A DNA stretch of 64,000 bases from positions 248,001-312,000 of the forward strand of contig NZ_AUHM01000006.1 of NCBI RefSeq assembly GCF_000423185.1, given 5' to 3'. The notes beneath the pieces are model-generated. The model had not been told where the DNA came from, made no database searches, and saw only the letters and a program-made list of their open reading frames with translations. Origin of the DNA: Inquilinus limosus DSM 16000. Lineage in GTDB: Bacteria; Pseudomonadota; Alphaproteobacteria; DSM-16000; Inquilinaceae. The position numbers were made by a program, and so were the translations under genes. Below, piece by piece: positions 8,198 through 18,507 of the stretch (position 1 is the first letter of the stretch; each line of letters starts with the position of its first letter).

Positions 8198-9196
8198 TCA
8201 GGCGGCCGCCGGCATCAGCGTGACCTCGCGGCGCGACCGTTCGGCCTGCATGGCTGCCTCGATGCAGGCGATGAGATGGCGGGCGTAGCGCCCATCCGCC
8301 GGGTTCGGCGCATCGCCCTCGATCAGGGCGAGGATCGCCCGCCATTCACGCTCGACCGCGCGCTGCATCCAGTCCGGCTCGATCGAATTCGGGACCGGGG
8401 TCCAGGCGCCGCCCCGGCCGATCGCGACTCCCTGGTCGAAATCGATGCGCAGGGTTCCGGCCTCGCAGACCAGGTCCATGGCGAAGCCGACGCCGCCGTC
8501 GCGATAGCCGATGCTCGCCACCTGGCCGATCCGGCCGTCGGCGAAGCGCAGCAGCATCAGCGCGGCGTCGTCGGCCTCCTGGTCGTGGAAATGGGTGCCG
8601 GCCATGGCCGAGACCGAAGCCACCGGGCCGTCCATCAGCCAGACCAGCCGGTCGAGCGCGTGGATCCCGGCGGTCAGCAGCATGCCGCCGCCCGTCTTCG
8701 ACGACAAGTGCCAGGGCTGGCGGTTCGCTTCCATCCACAGCTTGATCAGCCAACTGCTGCCGAGCACCGGGCGGCCGATGCCGCCGCCCGCGACGATCTC
8801 CCTTGCGGCGAGGCAGGGCAGGGCGAAATGCATGACGTGGCCGACCATCAGATGGACGCCGGCCTCGGCCACCGCGGCGTTGATCGCGTCGCATTCGGCG
8901 ACGGTCGGCGCCATCGGCTTCTCCAGCAGGACGTGCTTGCCCGCCTGCGCCGCGGCGATCGCCATCCCGGCGTGCAGGTGATGCGGCGTGGCGATCAGCA
9001 CCGTGTCGACGGCCGGGTCGTCCAGCAGCGCCTGCCAATGGTTATAAGCGTTGCCGCCGTGCTCCCGCGCGAAGGCCCGGGCGGCGTCGATGTCCTGGCG
9101 GCAGACCGCCGCGACGCGCACGCCCGGCACGGCGGCGATGGCCCGCGCATGGATCGCGCCGAAATAGCCGGCGCCGATGATGCCGATGCCGATCAT
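8198..9196 (-). CDS. Gfo/Idh/MocA-family NAD(P)-dependent oxidoreductase
   Basis: 332 residues. The Rossmann motif is 'GIIGAGYFGAIHARA' at the N-terminus, and the family signature EKP is present in 'LLEKPMAPTVAECD' near residue 90. The C-terminal beta-sheet domain carries 'GGGMLLTAGIHALDRLVWL', the usual position of the catalytic H/D pair. Such enzymes oxidise or reduce sugars, inositols or sugar acids. Its start overlaps the stop of the upstream Gfo/Idh/MocA gene by 4 bp, so the two are coupled and probably act on the same or successive compounds. Confidence 0.9.
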   Translation of the reverse strand: MIGIGIIGAGYFGAIHARAIAAVPGVRVAAVCRQDIDAARAFAREHGGNAYNHWQALLDDPAVDTVLIATPHHLHAGMAIAAAQAGKHVLLEKPMAPTVAECDAINAAVAEAGVHLMVGHVMHFALPCLAAREIVAGGGIGRPVLGSSWLIKLWMEANRQPWHLSSKTGGGMLLTAGIHALDRLVWLMDGPVASVSAMAGTHFHDQEADDAALMLLRFADGRIGQVASIGYRDGGVGFAMDLVCEAGTLRIDFDQGVAIGRGGAWTPVPNSIEPDWMQRAVEREWRAILALIEGDAPNPADGRYARHLIACIEAAMQAERSRREVTLMPAAA

Positions 9197-10170
9197 TCTG
9201 CGGCCTCCTCATAGGCCCGGTCGATCAGGCGCATGGCCTGCAGATAATCCGCGATCCCGACAGACGGGGCCGCGCCCCGCGCCAAGCGGTCCAGCGTGTC
9301 GGCCATGAAGGCCTTGTACCGGTCCGCCGGCAGGATCGGAGCGAGATCTCGCACCCGACCGTCGTCGAGCGTGGCGACATGGCAGCTGTCGCCGCGGTCG
9401 ATCAGAGTGGCGTTGCGGGCCGAGACGCGCCACTCGAAGTCGCCGCCCGGCGCCATCGAGGCATAGGTGTAGCCGGCCTCGACCGTCGCGATCATGCCGT
9501 CCGGCGCCCGCAGGGTGACGATCGCGTATTCCTCGACCGCCTCGCCGTAGAGGCGCCGGTCGACCGAGGCCGAGACGACGGCGAGGCCGGCGCCGCCGGC
9601 CAGAGCCAGCGCGGCGTCGATGCCGTGAATGCCGAGATTGCGCAGCGCCCCGCCGCCGCCGATGGCCGGGTCGAGCACCCAAGGCACCCCGTCCAGCCGG
9701 TAGCGCTCCGGCGGGCCGTTCACGATCCGGAACTGGGCGTGCGACACTAGGCCGAGGCGGCCAGCAGTCTTCAATGCCTCGATCTCTACCCAGATCGGGC
9801 CGCAGCGGTTTGGCAGGGGGACGGCGACGAACAGGTCGCGGCGCCGCGCTGCCTCGGCCAGCGGTTCAAGGGCGGCGGTCGACACCGCGGCCGGCTTCTC
9901 CAGTACGATCGGCAGGCCCGCCTCGATGCAGGCCAGGGCCAGCGCCGGCACCTGATCCGGCCGGCCCATCACGACGGTCAGGTCCGGCTTCGCTGCGATC
10001 AGCGCCTCGACCGAGGGTTGACGAGGCCCCCCGTGCTTCGCGGCGAAGCCGGCCGCGACCGCGGGGTCCGGATCCCAGGCGGCGACCACCTCCGCGCCCG
10101 CCGAACGGGCCGCCTCCAGATGCATTCCCGCATGCCAATGCCCCACGCCCGCCAAGGCTACCCGGGCCAT
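9193..10170 (-). CDS. Gfo/Idh/MocA-family NAD(P)-dependent oxidoreductase (second)
   Basis: 325 residues. It opens with 'ARVALAGVGHWHAGMHLEA', a variant of the nucleotide-binding loop, and has the EKP element in 'IVLEKPAAVS'. The substrate domain has 'GGGALRNLGIHGIDAALAL'. It is the first gene of the two-gene minus-strand operon and lies head to head with a GntR/FCD regulator, which suggests that regulator controls it. Sequence divergence from its neighbour is high, so this is not a recent duplication. Confidence 0.9.
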   Translation of the reverse strand: MARVALAGVGHWHAGMHLEAARSAGAEVVAAWDPDPAVAAGFAAKHGGPRQPSVEALIAAKPDLTVVMGRPDQVPALALACIEAGLPIVLEKPAAVSTAALEPLAEAARRRDLFVAVPLPNRCGPIWVEIEALKTAGRLGLVSHAQFRIVNGPPERYRLDGVPWVLDPAIGGGGALRNLGIHGIDAALALAGGAGLAVVSASVDRRLYGEAVEEYAIVTLRAPDGMIATVEAGYTYASMAPGGDFEWRVSARNATLIDRGDSCHVATLDDGRVRDLAPILPADRYKAFMADTLDRLARGAAPSVGIADYLQAMRLIDRAYEEAAE

Positions 10171-10197
10171 CCCGTCCTCCCTCTCGGCTTATGGCCT

Positions 10198-10218
10198 TGA
10201 CAGATATCCTACAAGTCA
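10198..10218. promoter_or_regulatory. Candidate GntR/FCD operator in divergent promoter region
   Basis: TGAC and GTCA half sites separated by 13 bp lie midway between the divergent Gfo/Idh/MocA operon and the GntR regulator gene. The size fits an FCD-regulator operator, but the symmetry is limited to the outer four bases. Confidence 0.3.
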
Positions 10219-10267
10219 GCAACCATCAAGCCATGCTGATCCCGCGATGGGGTGGAAGGTGTCGACG

Positions 10268-10984
10268 ATGAAGGAGATCAAGCCGCTCGCCCGGCCGCCC
10301 CTGCTCCACGTCTCGGTGCAGGAGAGCCTGAAGAGCTACATCGACGACAACAGCCTCGCCCCCGGCGCGCCGCTGCCGCCGGAGACCTTCCTGGCGCAGC
10401 AGCTCGGGGTCAGCCGCAACTCCGTGCGCGAGGCGATCAAAGCGCTCGAATCCCTCGGCATCCTGGAGACGCGGCGCGGCATCGGCGTGTTCGTGAAGGC
10501 CTTCTCGTTCGAGCCGCTGCTCGCCAACCTGGCCTATGGCCTGGGTGGCGCGCTGCGCGAGGTCGAGGAGGTGCTGGAGATCCGGCGCGTGCTGGAGGTC
10601 GGGCTGATTGGCAAGACCATCCAGCTGATCGGCGAGGAGGACCTGGCGGAGCTGAAGGACACGGTCGAGCGCATGCGGCAGAGGGCCGAGCGGAACGAGA
10701 GCTTCGCCGAGGAGGACCAGCAGTTCCACCACCTGCTGTTCCGCTGCCAGAACAACCGCATGCTGACCAGCCTGATCGATGTGTTCTGGCAGGCCTTCTA
10801 CAAGGCCTCCGACTTCGTGAACCTGGCCAATCTCGACCCCATGGCCACTTGGCGGGACCACCAGGAGATCTATGCCGCGATCGCGGCGCGCGACGTGGCG
10901 GCCGCCCGCAGCCGGCTCGACCAGCATTATGACGGCATCGCCCGTCTCCTCGCGACCCGCAAGGACGCGAAAGCGCAAAGCTGA
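10268..10984 (+). CDS. GntR-family transcriptional regulator, FadR/FCD subfamily
   Basis: 238 residues from the ATG at 10268, preferred over an in-frame ATG 21 bp upstream because GGAAGG sits 8 bp before it. The winged helix-turn-helix is in residues 10-75 ('LPPETFLAQQLGVSRNSVRE', 'ALESLGILETRRGIGVFV'). The C-terminal all-helical FCD domain starts around residue 90 and usually binds a small organic acid, often through a metal. It sits between the two halves of catabolic cluster 1 and is probably its repressor. Confidence 0.9.
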   Translation: MKEIKPLARPPLLHVSVQESLKSYIDDNSLAPGAPLPPETFLAQQLGVSRNSVREAIKALESLGILETRRGIGVFVKAFSFEPLLANLAYGLGGALREVEEVLEIRRVLEVGLIGKTIQLIGEEDLAELKDTVERMRQRAERNESFAEEDQQFHHLLFRCQNNRMLTSLIDVFWQAFYKASDFVNLANLDPMATWRDHQEIYAAIAARDVAAARSRLDQHYDGIARLLATRKDAKAQS

Positions 10985-11004
10985 ATCCAAACAGGGAGGA
11001 AACG

Positions 11005-12594
11005 ATGAGATTCGGGATGGTGGCATCCGCGCTGGCGCTCGCCGCCGCGATGCTGGCGGGAACGCCGGGCGGCACCGCGCCCGCCCTGGCGCAGGAGCCC
11101 TCGACGATCACCGGCGGCTTCGATGTCGGCCCGGGCGGCTTCCAGGGCAACTTCAACCCGCTGGCCGCGACCGGCGGCTTCACCTGGCTCAGCCTCTATT
11201 TCGAGCCGCTGGTGATCTACGACGCCAAGCTCGAAAACATCGTCGGCGATCTGGCTTCCAGCTACGAGGTCAGCGCCGACAAGCTGCAATACACCTTCAA
11301 GCTGGCCGACACGAAGTGGCATGACGGACAGCCCTTCACCTCGGCGGATGTGAAGTTCACCATCGACACGGCGAAGAACGGCGCCACCGGCACGGTCTTC
11401 GCCGCCCGCCTCGGCGCCATCGCCTCGGTCGAGACGCCGGACGCGAAGACAGCGGTGCTGAAGCTGTCGGCACCCAATGCCGGCCTGCTGGCGACGCTGA
11501 CCCAGCTGATGATGCTGCCGCAGCACGCGCTGAAGGACATCCCGGCGAACGCTCTGGCCAAGCATGAATGGTGGTCGAAATCGCCGATCGGCACCGGCCC
11601 CTACAAGTTCTCGCGCTACGTCACCGACCAGTATGTCGAGCTGGTTGCCAACCCGGACTACCGCGGCGGCAAGCCGGTGACCGACCGGATCATCAACCGC
11701 TACTTCGCCAACACCGCGGCGGCAGTGGCGGCGCTGCGCTCCGGCGAGATCAGCTTCAGCTATGTCGAGGCCGACGACGTCGCCACCTTCCAGGGCAACG
11801 ACGCCTTCCAGGTGATCGAGGGCAACTCCTTCGTGGTCAACTACCTGGGCTTCAACCAGGAGGTGCCGCTGTGGAAGGACGTCCGCGTGCGCCAGGCGGT
11901 GATGCACGCGATCAACCGCGAGGCGATCGTGCAGAGCCTGTACAAGGGCGCCGCCGAGATCGCCAATTGCGGCTATGTCGCCGACCGGCTGCTGCCTTCG
12001 GGCATCGACAGCTATGCCTATGACCCGGAGAAGGCGAAGCAGCTGCTGGCGGAGGCGGGCTGGGATCAGATCAACGGCAGCAAGCCGATCACGCTTCTGA
12101 CCTACTACAACAACCCGTTGGCCGCGAACGTGCTGGCGGCGGTTCAGGCGATGCTGGCCCAGGTCGGCATCAACGTGGTGCCGCGGGCGGTCGACACGCC
12201 GACCTACAACGCCACCATCTACGCCCAGAACCCGGACTGGTCGCAGTTCCCGATGGTCTATGCCGGGCTGCAGAACGGCCCGGACCCGAGCGCCATCAAC
12301 ATCGGCCTGAACGAGAAGCAGATCCCGCCCGCCGGCGCCAACTTCCTGCGCATCCGCATGCCGGAGCTCACATCCGCCTTCGATGCCGCGATGAACGAGA
12401 CCGACGACGCCAAGCGGGCGGAACGCTACCAGGCGGTCTGCAAGGCGATGAACGCCAACCTGCCCTGGGCCACCATGTGGGTGGCCAAGCGCTACGGCGT
12501 CGCCTCCAGCAAGCTGAAGGACTTCGTCTGGACCCCGGCGCCGGCGGGCGGCCCCTTCGAGTCCCGTCCGGAAAAATGGGCGATCGGCAACTGA
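11005..12594 (+). CDS. Dpp/Opp-type ABC transporter substrate-binding protein
   Basis: 529 residues, family SBP_bac_5. A signal peptide ends near residue 31 ('[14 protein letters not shown]'). Family landmarks include '[16 protein letters not shown]' (about residues 106-121), '[11 protein letters not shown]' and '[16 protein letters not shown]'. No lipobox cysteine is seen at the cleavage site, as expected for a soluble periplasmic binder of a Gram-negative. AGGGAGG precedes the ATG. It begins a seven-gene run (importer plus two lyases). The ligand may be a peptide, opine, glycoside or sugar-acid conjugate; the family alone does not decide. Confidence 0.92.
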   Translation: MRFGMVASALALAAAMLAGTPGGTAPALAQEPSTITGGFDVGPGGFQGNFNPLAATGGFTWLSLYFEPLVIYDAKLENIVGDLASSYEVSADKLQYTFKLADTKWHDGQPFTSADVKFTIDTAKNGATGTVFAARLGAIASVETPDAKTAVLKLSAPNAGLLATLTQLMMLPQHALKDIPANALAKHEWWSKSPIGTGPYKFSRYVTDQYVELVANPDYRGGKPVTDRIINRYFANTAAAVAALRSGEISFSYVEADDVATFQGNDAFQVIEGNSFVVNYLGFNQEVPLWKDVRVRQAVMHAINREAIVQSLYKGAAEIANCGYVADRLLPSGIDSYAYDPEKAKQLLAEAGWDQINGSKPITLLTYYNNPLAANVLAAVQAMLAQVGINVVPRAVDTPTYNATIYAQNPDWSQFPMVYAGLQNGPDPSAINIGLNEKQIPPAGANFLRIRMPELTSAFDAAMNETDDAKRAERYQAVCKAMNANLPWATMWVAKRYGVASSKLKDFVWTPAPAGGPFESRPEKWAIGN

Positions 12595-12610
12595 CTCCTT
12601 CCATGGGGCA

Positions 12611-12641
12611 GGGCGGTGTGGCCGGCCAGGCTGCGCCGCCC
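12611..12641 (+). promoter_or_regulatory. Intercistronic stem-loop between binding protein and permease
   Basis: GGGCGG (12611-12616) pairs with CCGCCC (12636-12641) around an inner GGCCGGCC. Hairpins at this place in ABC operons often protect the binding-protein message and lower expression of the permeases. This role is inferred. Confidence 0.4.
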
Positions 12642-12655
12642 CGTCTGGGAACGCC

Positions 12656-13615
12656 ATGCTGAACTACTGCCTTCGTCGCCTCGCGGTCGGGATCGGCATG
12701 CTGGTCGCCCTCAGCCTGCTGATCTTCATCCTGCTCCGGCTCGCGCCCGGCGACCCGATCGACGCCTACATCAACCCGAATGTGGCGATGTCGCAGGAGG
12801 AGATGGCGGCGGTGCGCGCCCGTCTCGGCCTCGACCAGCCGCTGCCGGTGCAGTACCTGGCCTGGCTCGGCGGGGCGCTGCGCGGCGATCTCGGCTTCTC
12901 CCTCCAGCGTAACGGCGAGACCGTGCTGGACCTGGTGGCGGAGCGGATCGGCCCGACCCTGCTGCTGATGGGCACCGGCCTCGCGATCGCCATCGTGGTC
13001 GGCATCGGCGCCGGCATCATCGGCGCCGTCCGGCGCAACTCGGCGACCGATGTCGGCCTGTCGGTCGCCGCCTTCCTCGGCATCTCCAGCCCGGCGTTCC
13101 TGACCGCGCTGGTCGGCCTCTACGTCTTCTCCGTGCTGCTGCGCTGGGCGCCATCCGGCGGCATGCTGACCCCGGGCGCGCCGTTCTCCCTGGGCGACCT
13201 CGTCAGCCACCTGATCCTGCCGGCGCTGCTGCTGTCCATCGGCCATACCGCGCTGATCATGCGCTACATGCGCGCCTCGCTCTTGGAGGTGCTGAATCAG
13301 GACTATGTCCGCTCGGCCCGCGCCAAGGGGGTCAAGGAGTTCTGGGTGATCGTGAAGCACGCGCTGCGCAACGCGCTGCTGCCGGTCGTCACCCTGATCG
13401 GGTCGACCATCGGCATCGCGGTCGGCGGCGCCATCTTCCTCGAGAGCGTCTTCAACTGGCCGGGCATGGGCCTGCTGCTCGTCAACGCGGTGGAGACCCG
13501 CGACTACCCGGTGATCATGGGGGCGACACTGGTGGTCGGCGCCTGCGTGATCGTCGCCAACCTCCTCACCGACATCGCCTACGCGGCGATCGACCCGCGG
13601 ATCCAGGTGGCCTGA
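12656..13615 (+). CDS. Dpp-type ABC transporter permease, DppB-like
   Basis: 319 residues with about six transmembrane segments. The N-terminal '[13 protein letters not shown]' motif and the coupling-loop EAA motif ('[20 protein letters not shown]', around residue 218) identify it as the DppB/OppB class. It partners with the next gene to form the membrane channel. The gene follows the binding-protein gene after 61 bp containing a hairpin. Confidence 0.93.
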   Translation: MLNYCLRRLAVGIGMLVALSLLIFILLRLAPGDPIDAYINPNVAMSQEEMAAVRARLGLDQPLPVQYLAWLGGALRGDLGFSLQRNGETVLDLVAERIGPTLLLMGTGLAIAIVVGIGAGIIGAVRRNSATDVGLSVAAFLGISSPAFLTALVGLYVFSVLLRWAPSGGMLTPGAPFSLGDLVSHLILPALLLSIGHTALIMRYMRASLLEVLNQDYVRSARAKGVKEFWVIVKHALRNALLPVVTLIGSTIGIAVGGAIFLESVFNWPGMGLLLVNAVETRDYPVIMGATLVVGACVIVANLLTDIAYAAIDPRIQVA

Positions 13616-13616
13616 C

Positions 13617-14501
13617 ATGGCGGTCGCGGAAATCTCACATCGCCGCGGCGGCAATGGTCCTTTGGCCCGTGCCTTCCGCCGTTTCGCGGCCAACCGCGCG
13701 GCGCTGGCCGGCATCGCCATCCTGGTGCCGATGCTGGTGCTGATCGCGGCCTATCCGCTGATCCTCGGCCACAAGCCCAACGACATCGACCTCCTGGCCC
13801 TCAACAAGGGCCCCAGCGCCGCGCATTGGCTCGGCACCGACGGCGTCGGCCGCGACATCCTGGCCCGGGTGCTGCAGGGCGGGCGCATCTCGCTGCTGGT
13901 CGCCGTGGTCTCGGTCGCGATCTCGGTGGTGATCGGCTTCCTGATCGGCTCGGTCTCGGCCATGGCCGGCCGCTTTGCCGACGCCGCGATCATGCGCTTC
14001 GTCGACCTCGCCATGACCCTGCCGCCGGTGATCTCGCTGCTGGTGCTGGCTTCGATCACCGGCGCCGGCATCGTGCCGACCATCATCGTCATCTCGCTGC
14101 TGTCCTGGCCGGTGCTGGCGCGCATGGTGCGGGCAAGGCTGATGGAGCTGCGCGAGCGCGACTTCGTGGTCGCGTCGCGCGGCATGGGCGCGGGTCTCGG
14201 CCACCTGCTGTGGCGGCACGGCCTGCCGAACTCGATCGACATCCTGGTGGTCTACGCCACGCTGCAGATCGCCGCCGCCATCCTGCTCGAGGCCGGCCTG
14301 TCCTTCCTTGGCCTCGGCGTGCCGCCGCCGGAGGCGAGCTGGGGCAACATGCTGAACGCCGCCCGCAGCACCGTGGTGCTGGAGCAGTACCCCTGGCAAT
14401 GGCTGTTCCCGGGCGCCGCCCTGGTGATCACCGTGCTCGCCATCAACTTCGTCGGCGACGGCCTGCGCGACGCCTTCGACCCCCGTTCCGAACTCAACTG
14501 A
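13617..14501 (+). CDS. Dpp-type ABC transporter permease, DppC-like
   Basis: 294 residues, about six transmembrane segments. It has the DppC-class N-terminal element '[20 protein letters not shown]' and an EAA loop ('[20 protein letters not shown]'), and ends with '[12 protein letters not shown]', which is diagnostic for this class. It starts 1 bp after the stop of the DppB-like gene. Confidence 0.93.
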   Translation: MAVAEISHRRGGNGPLARAFRRFAANRAALAGIAILVPMLVLIAAYPLILGHKPNDIDLLALNKGPSAAHWLGTDGVGRDILARVLQGGRISLLVAVVSVAISVVIGFLIGSVSAMAGRFADAAIMRFVDLAMTLPPVISLLVLASITGAGIVPTIIVISLLSWPVLARMVRARLMELRERDFVVASRGMGAGLGHLLWRHGLPNSIDILVVYATLQIAAAILLEAGLSFLGLGVPPPEASWGNMLNAARSTVVLEQYPWQWLFPGAALVITVLAINFVGDGLRDAFDPRSELN

Positions 14502-14518
14502 CCGAAAAGTTCTTGATC

Positions 14519-15445
14519 ATGGCATCAGCCCCAGCCTTCCAGGGCGTCGTCCCGCCCGTCGTTACCCCGCTGACCGCGGATTTCCAGGTCGACTACCCGT
14601 CTTTCACCCGCGTGCTCGAGCACCTGATCGACGGCGGCGTGCACGGCCTGTTCGTGCTCGGCTCCACCAGCGAGGTGGTGTTCCACGACGAGGCGACGCG
14701 GCGGCAGATCCTGGAGCATGCGGTCAAGGTCGCGAACGGCCGCGTGCCCGTGCTCGCCGGCGTGATCGACCCGACCACCGACCGCGTCATCGGCCACGCC
14801 AAGGTGGCGCAGTCAATCGGCGTCGACGCGGTGGTGGTGACGGCGCCGTTCTACGCCCGCACCAGCGCGCCGGAGATCGTCGACCATTTCCGCTATGTCC
14901 GCGACGGCATCAACCTCCCGATCATCGCTTACGACATCCCGGTCTGCGTCCATGTGAAGCTCGACCGCGCCAGCGTGGTGACGCTGGCCCGCGAGGGCAC
15001 CATCGCCGGCCTCAAGGATTCGAGCGGCGACGACGGCAATTTCCGCTTCGCCCTGATGGACCTGACCGACAAGCCCGAGATCGCGATGATGACGGGGTCG
15101 GAGATCGTCTGCGATTCCGCCCTGGCCGCCGGGGCCCACGGCATCGTGCCCGGTCTCGCCAATGTCGACCCGCACGGCTATGTCCGCCTCTACGACCTAT
15201 GCCGCAAGGGCGACTGGGCGGCGGCGCGGCAGGAGCAGGAGCGGCTGTGCCGTCTGTTCGAGATCGTCTGGGTCAGCCTGCCGCGCACCAGCGCCGGCTC
15301 GGCCGGCGTCGGCGGCTTCAAGACCGCCATGCGGCGCCTCGGCATCATCGACACCAACGTCATGGCCCGGCCGCAGCGGGCGCTGAACGACGCCGAGGCC
15401 GCGAAGGTCGAGGCGATCCTGAAGGCGACCGGCCTGCTGGCCTGA
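14519..15445 (+). CDS. Dihydrodipicolinate synthase/N-acetylneuraminate lyase family protein (1)
   Basis: 308 residues, a complete class I aldolase barrel. The Schiff-base lysine is K166 in 'AGLKDSSGD', and the catalytic tyrosine is Y138 in 'AYDIPV'. The phosphate/carboxylate-binding loop reads 'GSTSE' instead of the GTTGE of true DapA. Therefore a lysine-biosynthetic role is unlikely, and a pyruvate- or keto-acid-forming lyase or dehydratase of a catabolic route is more probable. It is inserted between the permease genes and the ATPase genes of the importer, which ties it closely to the imported compound. Confidence 0.88.
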   Translation: MASAPAFQGVVPPVVTPLTADFQVDYPSFTRVLEHLIDGGVHGLFVLGSTSEVVFHDEATRRQILEHAVKVANGRVPVLAGVIDPTTDRVIGHAKVAQSIGVDAVVVTAPFYARTSAPEIVDHFRYVRDGINLPIIAYDIPVCVHVKLDRASVVTLAREGTIAGLKDSSGDDGNFRFALMDLTDKPEIAMMTGSEIVCDSALAAGAHGIVPGLANVDPHGYVRLYDLCRKGDWAAARQEQERLCRLFEIVWVSLPRTSAGSAGVGGFKTAMRRLGIIDTNVMARPQRALNDAEAAKVEAILKATGLLA

Positions 15446-15453
15446 GAGGAAAG

Positions 15454-16470
15454 ATGGTGGAGGCTCAGCACCCGATCCTCGATATCAGCGGGCTGCGGAC
15501 CGTGTTCCGCATCCGCGGGCACGAGGTGACCGCGGTGGCGGATCTCGACCTCGCCATCGGTGCGGCGGAGACCGTCGCGCTGGTCGGCGAGTCCGGCTCC
15601 GGCAAGTCGGTGACGAGCCTCTCCATCATGGGGCTGCTGCCGGCCAAGGTTGGGCGCGTGGCCGAAGGGTCGATCCGCTTCCGCGGCAAGGACGGGCGGG
15701 AGCGGGACCTCACGACGCTTGACGGGGAGGCGCGGCGGCGGATCCGGGGCAACGACATCGGCATGGTGTTCCAGGAGCCGATGACGAGCCTGAACCCGGT
15801 CTACACCATCGGCGACCAGATCGCCGAGCCGATCCGGATCCACCTCGGCCGCGACCGCAAATCGGCCTGGGCCGCGGCGGTCGACCTCCTCGACAGCGTC
15901 GGCATCCCCGACCCGAAGCGCCGGGCGGCACAGTACCCGCACGAGCTGTCGGGCGGCATGCGCCAGCGCGCCACCATCGCTATGGCGCTGGCCTGCGACC
16001 CGACTCTGCTGCTGGCCGACGAGCCGACGACGGCCCTCGACGTCACCATCCAGGCGCAGATCCTCGACCTGCTGCGCCGCCTGCAGGACCAGCGCGGCAT
16101 GGGGGTGCTGTTCGTGACCCACAATCTCGGCGTGGTCGCCGAGATCGCCCATCGCGTGGCGGTGATGTATGCCGGCCGGATCGTCGAGACCGGGCCGGTG
16201 CGCGAGGTGTTCCGCCATCCACGCCACCCCTACACCATCGGCCTCCTGGCCTCGGTGCCGAAGCTGGGCGAGGCGACGCGGCTGAAGGCGGCGGGCGCCA
16301 AGCTGGCTACCATCCCGGGCACGGTGCCGAGCCTCGCCGCCATGCCGCCCGGCTGCGCCTTCGCCGGGCGCTGCCCACATGCGGTCGAGGCCTGCCGCGC
16401 CGCCGTGCCGGCGCCGGCCGAGGTCGCCCCGGGCCACTTCAGCCGCTGCATCCGTTGGCAGGAGCTCTGA
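15454..16470 (+). CDS. Dpp-type ABC transporter ATP-binding protein, DppD-like
   Basis: 338 residues from the ATG at 15454, with AGAGGAAAG just upstream. Walker A is 'GESGSGKS' (about residues 46-53), the signature is 'LSGGMRQRA', Walker B '[12 protein letters not shown]' and the switch histidine lies in '[10 protein letters not shown]'. The C-terminal oligopeptide/dipeptide transporter extension with conserved cysteines is present ('[17 protein letters not shown]'). Confidence 0.93.
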   Translation: MVEAQHPILDISGLRTVFRIRGHEVTAVADLDLAIGAAETVALVGESGSGKSVTSLSIMGLLPAKVGRVAEGSIRFRGKDGRERDLTTLDGEARRRIRGNDIGMVFQEPMTSLNPVYTIGDQIAEPIRIHLGRDRKSAWAAAVDLLDSVGIPDPKRRAAQYPHELSGGMRQRATIAMALACDPTLLLADEPTTALDVTIQAQILDLLRRLQDQRGMGVLFVTHNLGVVAEIAHRVAVMYAGRIVETGPVREVFRHPRHPYTIGLLASVPKLGEATRLKAAGAKLATIPGTVPSLAAMPPGCAFAGRCPHAVEACRAAVPAPAEVAPGHFSRCIRWQEL

Positions 16471-16472
16471 CC

Positions 16473-17441
16473 ATGGCCGATCCGCTTCTCGCCGTGCGCG
16501 GCCTGGCCAAGCATTTCGGCCCCGGCGCCTTCGGCCGCGGCCCGGTGGTGCGCGCGCTCGACGACATCAATTTCGATGTCGGCCGCGGCGAGGTGGTCGG
16601 CCTGGTCGGCGAATCCGGCTCGGGCAAGACCACGATCGGCCGGTCGGTGCTGCGGCTGATCGAGCCGACCGCCGGGGAGGTCGTGTTCGACGGCCGGGAC
16701 CTGACCAGGCTGTCGCGCGGCGAGATGCGCCGACAGCGGCGGCGGATGCAGTACATCTTCCAGGACCCCTTCGCCAGCCTGTCGCCGCGGATGACGATCG
16801 GCGAGATCCTGACCGAGGGCCTCGCCATCCAGGGTATCGGAACAAGGCGCGAGCGGCTGGACAAGGCGCGCGCGGCGCTGCAGGCGGTCGAGCTGCCGGC
16901 CGACGCGGTCGAGCGCTACGCCCATGAGTTCTCCGGCGGTCAGCGCCAGCGCATCGGCATCGCCCGGGCCCTGGCGCTGGAGCCGGAGTTCCTGGTAGCG
17001 GACGAGCCGGTGTCGGCGCTCGACGTCTCGGTGCAGGCGCAGATCGTCAACCTGCTGCGCGACCTGCAGCTGCGGCTCGGCCTCACCATGCTGTTCATCT
17101 CCCACGACCTCGCGGTCGTGGAGTTCATCTGCGACCGGGTGATCGTGCTCTATCTCGGCCGGATCATGGAGATCGCTCCGAGCGAACGGCTCTACGCCGC
17201 GCCGAAGCACCCCTATACCAGGGCGCTCTTGTCGGCGATCCCGGAGCCGGACCCGGACCGGCCGCGCCAGCGTCAGATCCTGAAGGGCGACATCCCCAGC
17301 CCGGCCAACCCGCCCTCGGGCTGCGTGTTCCGCACCCGCTGTCCCCACGCGGTCGACGCCTGCACCCGGGTGGTCCCGCCACTGGAGGAGGTGGAGCCGG
17401 GGCATTTCAAGGCGTGCATCAGACAGGACGTCAGCCGATGA
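16473..17441 (+). CDS. Dpp-type ABC transporter ATP-binding protein, DppF-like
   Basis: 322 residues, starting 2 bp after the previous stop. It shows Walker A 'GESGSGKT', signature 'FSGGQRQRI', Walker B '[12 protein letters not shown]' and switch 'ISHDLAVVE', followed by the oligopeptide-transporter C-terminal domain with '[18 protein letters not shown]'. It pairs with the DppD-like subunit to energise uptake. Confidence 0.93.
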   Translation: MADPLLAVRGLAKHFGPGAFGRGPVVRALDDINFDVGRGEVVGLVGESGSGKTTIGRSVLRLIEPTAGEVVFDGRDLTRLSRGEMRRQRRRMQYIFQDPFASLSPRMTIGEILTEGLAIQGIGTRRERLDKARAALQAVELPADAVERYAHEFSGGQRQRIGIARALALEPEFLVADEPVSALDVSVQAQIVNLLRDLQLRLGLTMLFISHDLAVVEFICDRVIVLYLGRIMEIAPSERLYAAPKHPYTRALLSAIPEPDPDRPRQRQILKGDIPSPANPPSGCVFRTRCPHAVDACTRVVPPLEEVEPGHFKACIRQDVSR

Positions 17442-17452
17442 ACCGACCTCCC

Positions 17453-17549
17453 CGTCATTGCAAGGAGGCGAAGCCGACGAAGCAATCCAGGGCGGCTCGC
17501 GCTGGCCCTGGATTGCTTCCCCCGGCTCAAGGCCGGGGTCGCAATGACG
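17453..17549. repeat. Dispersed palindromic intergenic element (RPE/REP-like)
   Basis: A nested inverted repeat fills the gap between the last ATPase gene and the second lyase. Outer arms are CGTCATTGC (17453-17461) and GCAATGACG (17541-17549); inner arms are GAAGCAATCCAGGGC (17479-17493) and its exact complement (17505-17519) with an 11-bp loop. This is the common 'CGTCATTGCgagg...GAAGCAATCC' palindrome spread through many alphaproteobacterial genomes. It may alter the transcript level of the downstream lyase gene. Confidence 0.85.
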
Positions 17550-17574
17550 GTGTTGGAAATTCTGAGGGGCCTTG

Positions 17575-18498
17575 ATGAGCGACGTACTGCGCGGCAACTG
17601 GGCGACGCTGCTGCTGCCGATCGCGGATGACGACAGCATCGATTTCGGCCGGCTGGCCGAGGAGATCGACCTGCTGATCGCGGCCCGGGTCGACGGCATC
17701 TACTCCAACGGCACGGCGGGCGAGTTCCACAACCAGACCGAACGGGAATACGCCGAGATCCAGGCGCTGCTCGCCGAGACGTGCGGCGCCCGCGGCATGC
17801 CCTTCGTGATCGGCGCCTGCCAGCCGGACCCCAGCCTGGCGCGGGAGCGGGTGCGGCTGGCGCGGGACCTCGGGCCGGCGGCCATCCAGGTGGTGCTGCC
17901 GGACTGGTGGCCGGTGACCGAGCCGGAGGCGGCCGACTTCCTGCAACTGATGGCGGAGGCGGCCGGCCCGGTGCCGCTGATCCTCTACAACCCGCCGCAC
18001 GCCAAGCGTGTGCTGGCGCCGGAGGAGCTCGGGCGGCTGGTACGGGCCGTGCCGGCGGTGGCCGGCATCAAGCTGGCCGACGGGGATGCAGCCTGGTACG
18101 CGGCGGCGAAGCAGCACCTGTCCGGCACTGCGCTCTTCGTGCCCGGCCATCACCTCGCGACCGGCGTGAAGCACGGCGTCGCCGCCGGCGCTTTCTCCAA
18201 CGTCGCCTGCCTCAGCCCGGCGGGGGCCCAGGCCTGGACCGACCGGATGGCGACCGACATCGGCGCCGCCCTCGACCTGGAGCGCCGGATCTGCCGCTTC
18301 ATGGACGAGCATGTCGTGCCGTTCCGGACCCGGCACGGCTACTCCAATGCTGCGCTCGACAAGCTGCTGGCCGCGATCGGCGGCTGGGGCCCGGTCGGCA
18401 CCCGGCTGCGGCGCCCCTATCGCTGGATCGCCGAAGCCGAGGCCGAACGCCTCCGTCCGATCGCACGGGCGATGATGCCGGAGCTGTTCCTGGCCTAG
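17575..18498 (+). CDS. Dihydrodipicolinate synthase/N-acetylneuraminate lyase family protein (2)
   Basis: 307 residues from the ATG at 17575, with GAGGGG 6 bp upstream. The Schiff-base lysine is K166 in 'AGIKLADGD' and the catalytic tyrosine Y138 in 'LYNPPH'. The binding loop is 'NGTAGEF', again not DapA-like. It is only distantly related to the first lyase of the cluster, so the two probably act at different steps. A dispersed repeat separates it from the importer genes, yet direction and context point to the same regulon. Confidence 0.87.
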   Translation: MSDVLRGNWATLLLPIADDDSIDFGRLAEEIDLLIAARVDGIYSNGTAGEFHNQTEREYAEIQALLAETCGARGMPFVIGACQPDPSLARERVRLARDLGPAAIQVVLPDWWPVTEPEAADFLQLMAEAAGPVPLILYNPPHAKRVLAPEELGRLVRAVPAVAGIKLADGDAAWYAAAKQHLSGTALFVPGHHLATGVKHGVAAGAFSNVACLSPAGAQAWTDRMATDIGAALDLERRICRFMDEHVVPFRTRHGYSNAALDKLLAAIGGWGPVGTRLRRPYRWIAEAEAERLRPIARAMMPELFLA

Positions 18499-18507
18499 CG
18501 GAGCCGC

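Noticed and set aside
14519-15445. DapA for lysine biosynthesis
   Set aside because: The GTTGE loop of DapA is GSTSE here, and the gene is embedded in an importer operon.
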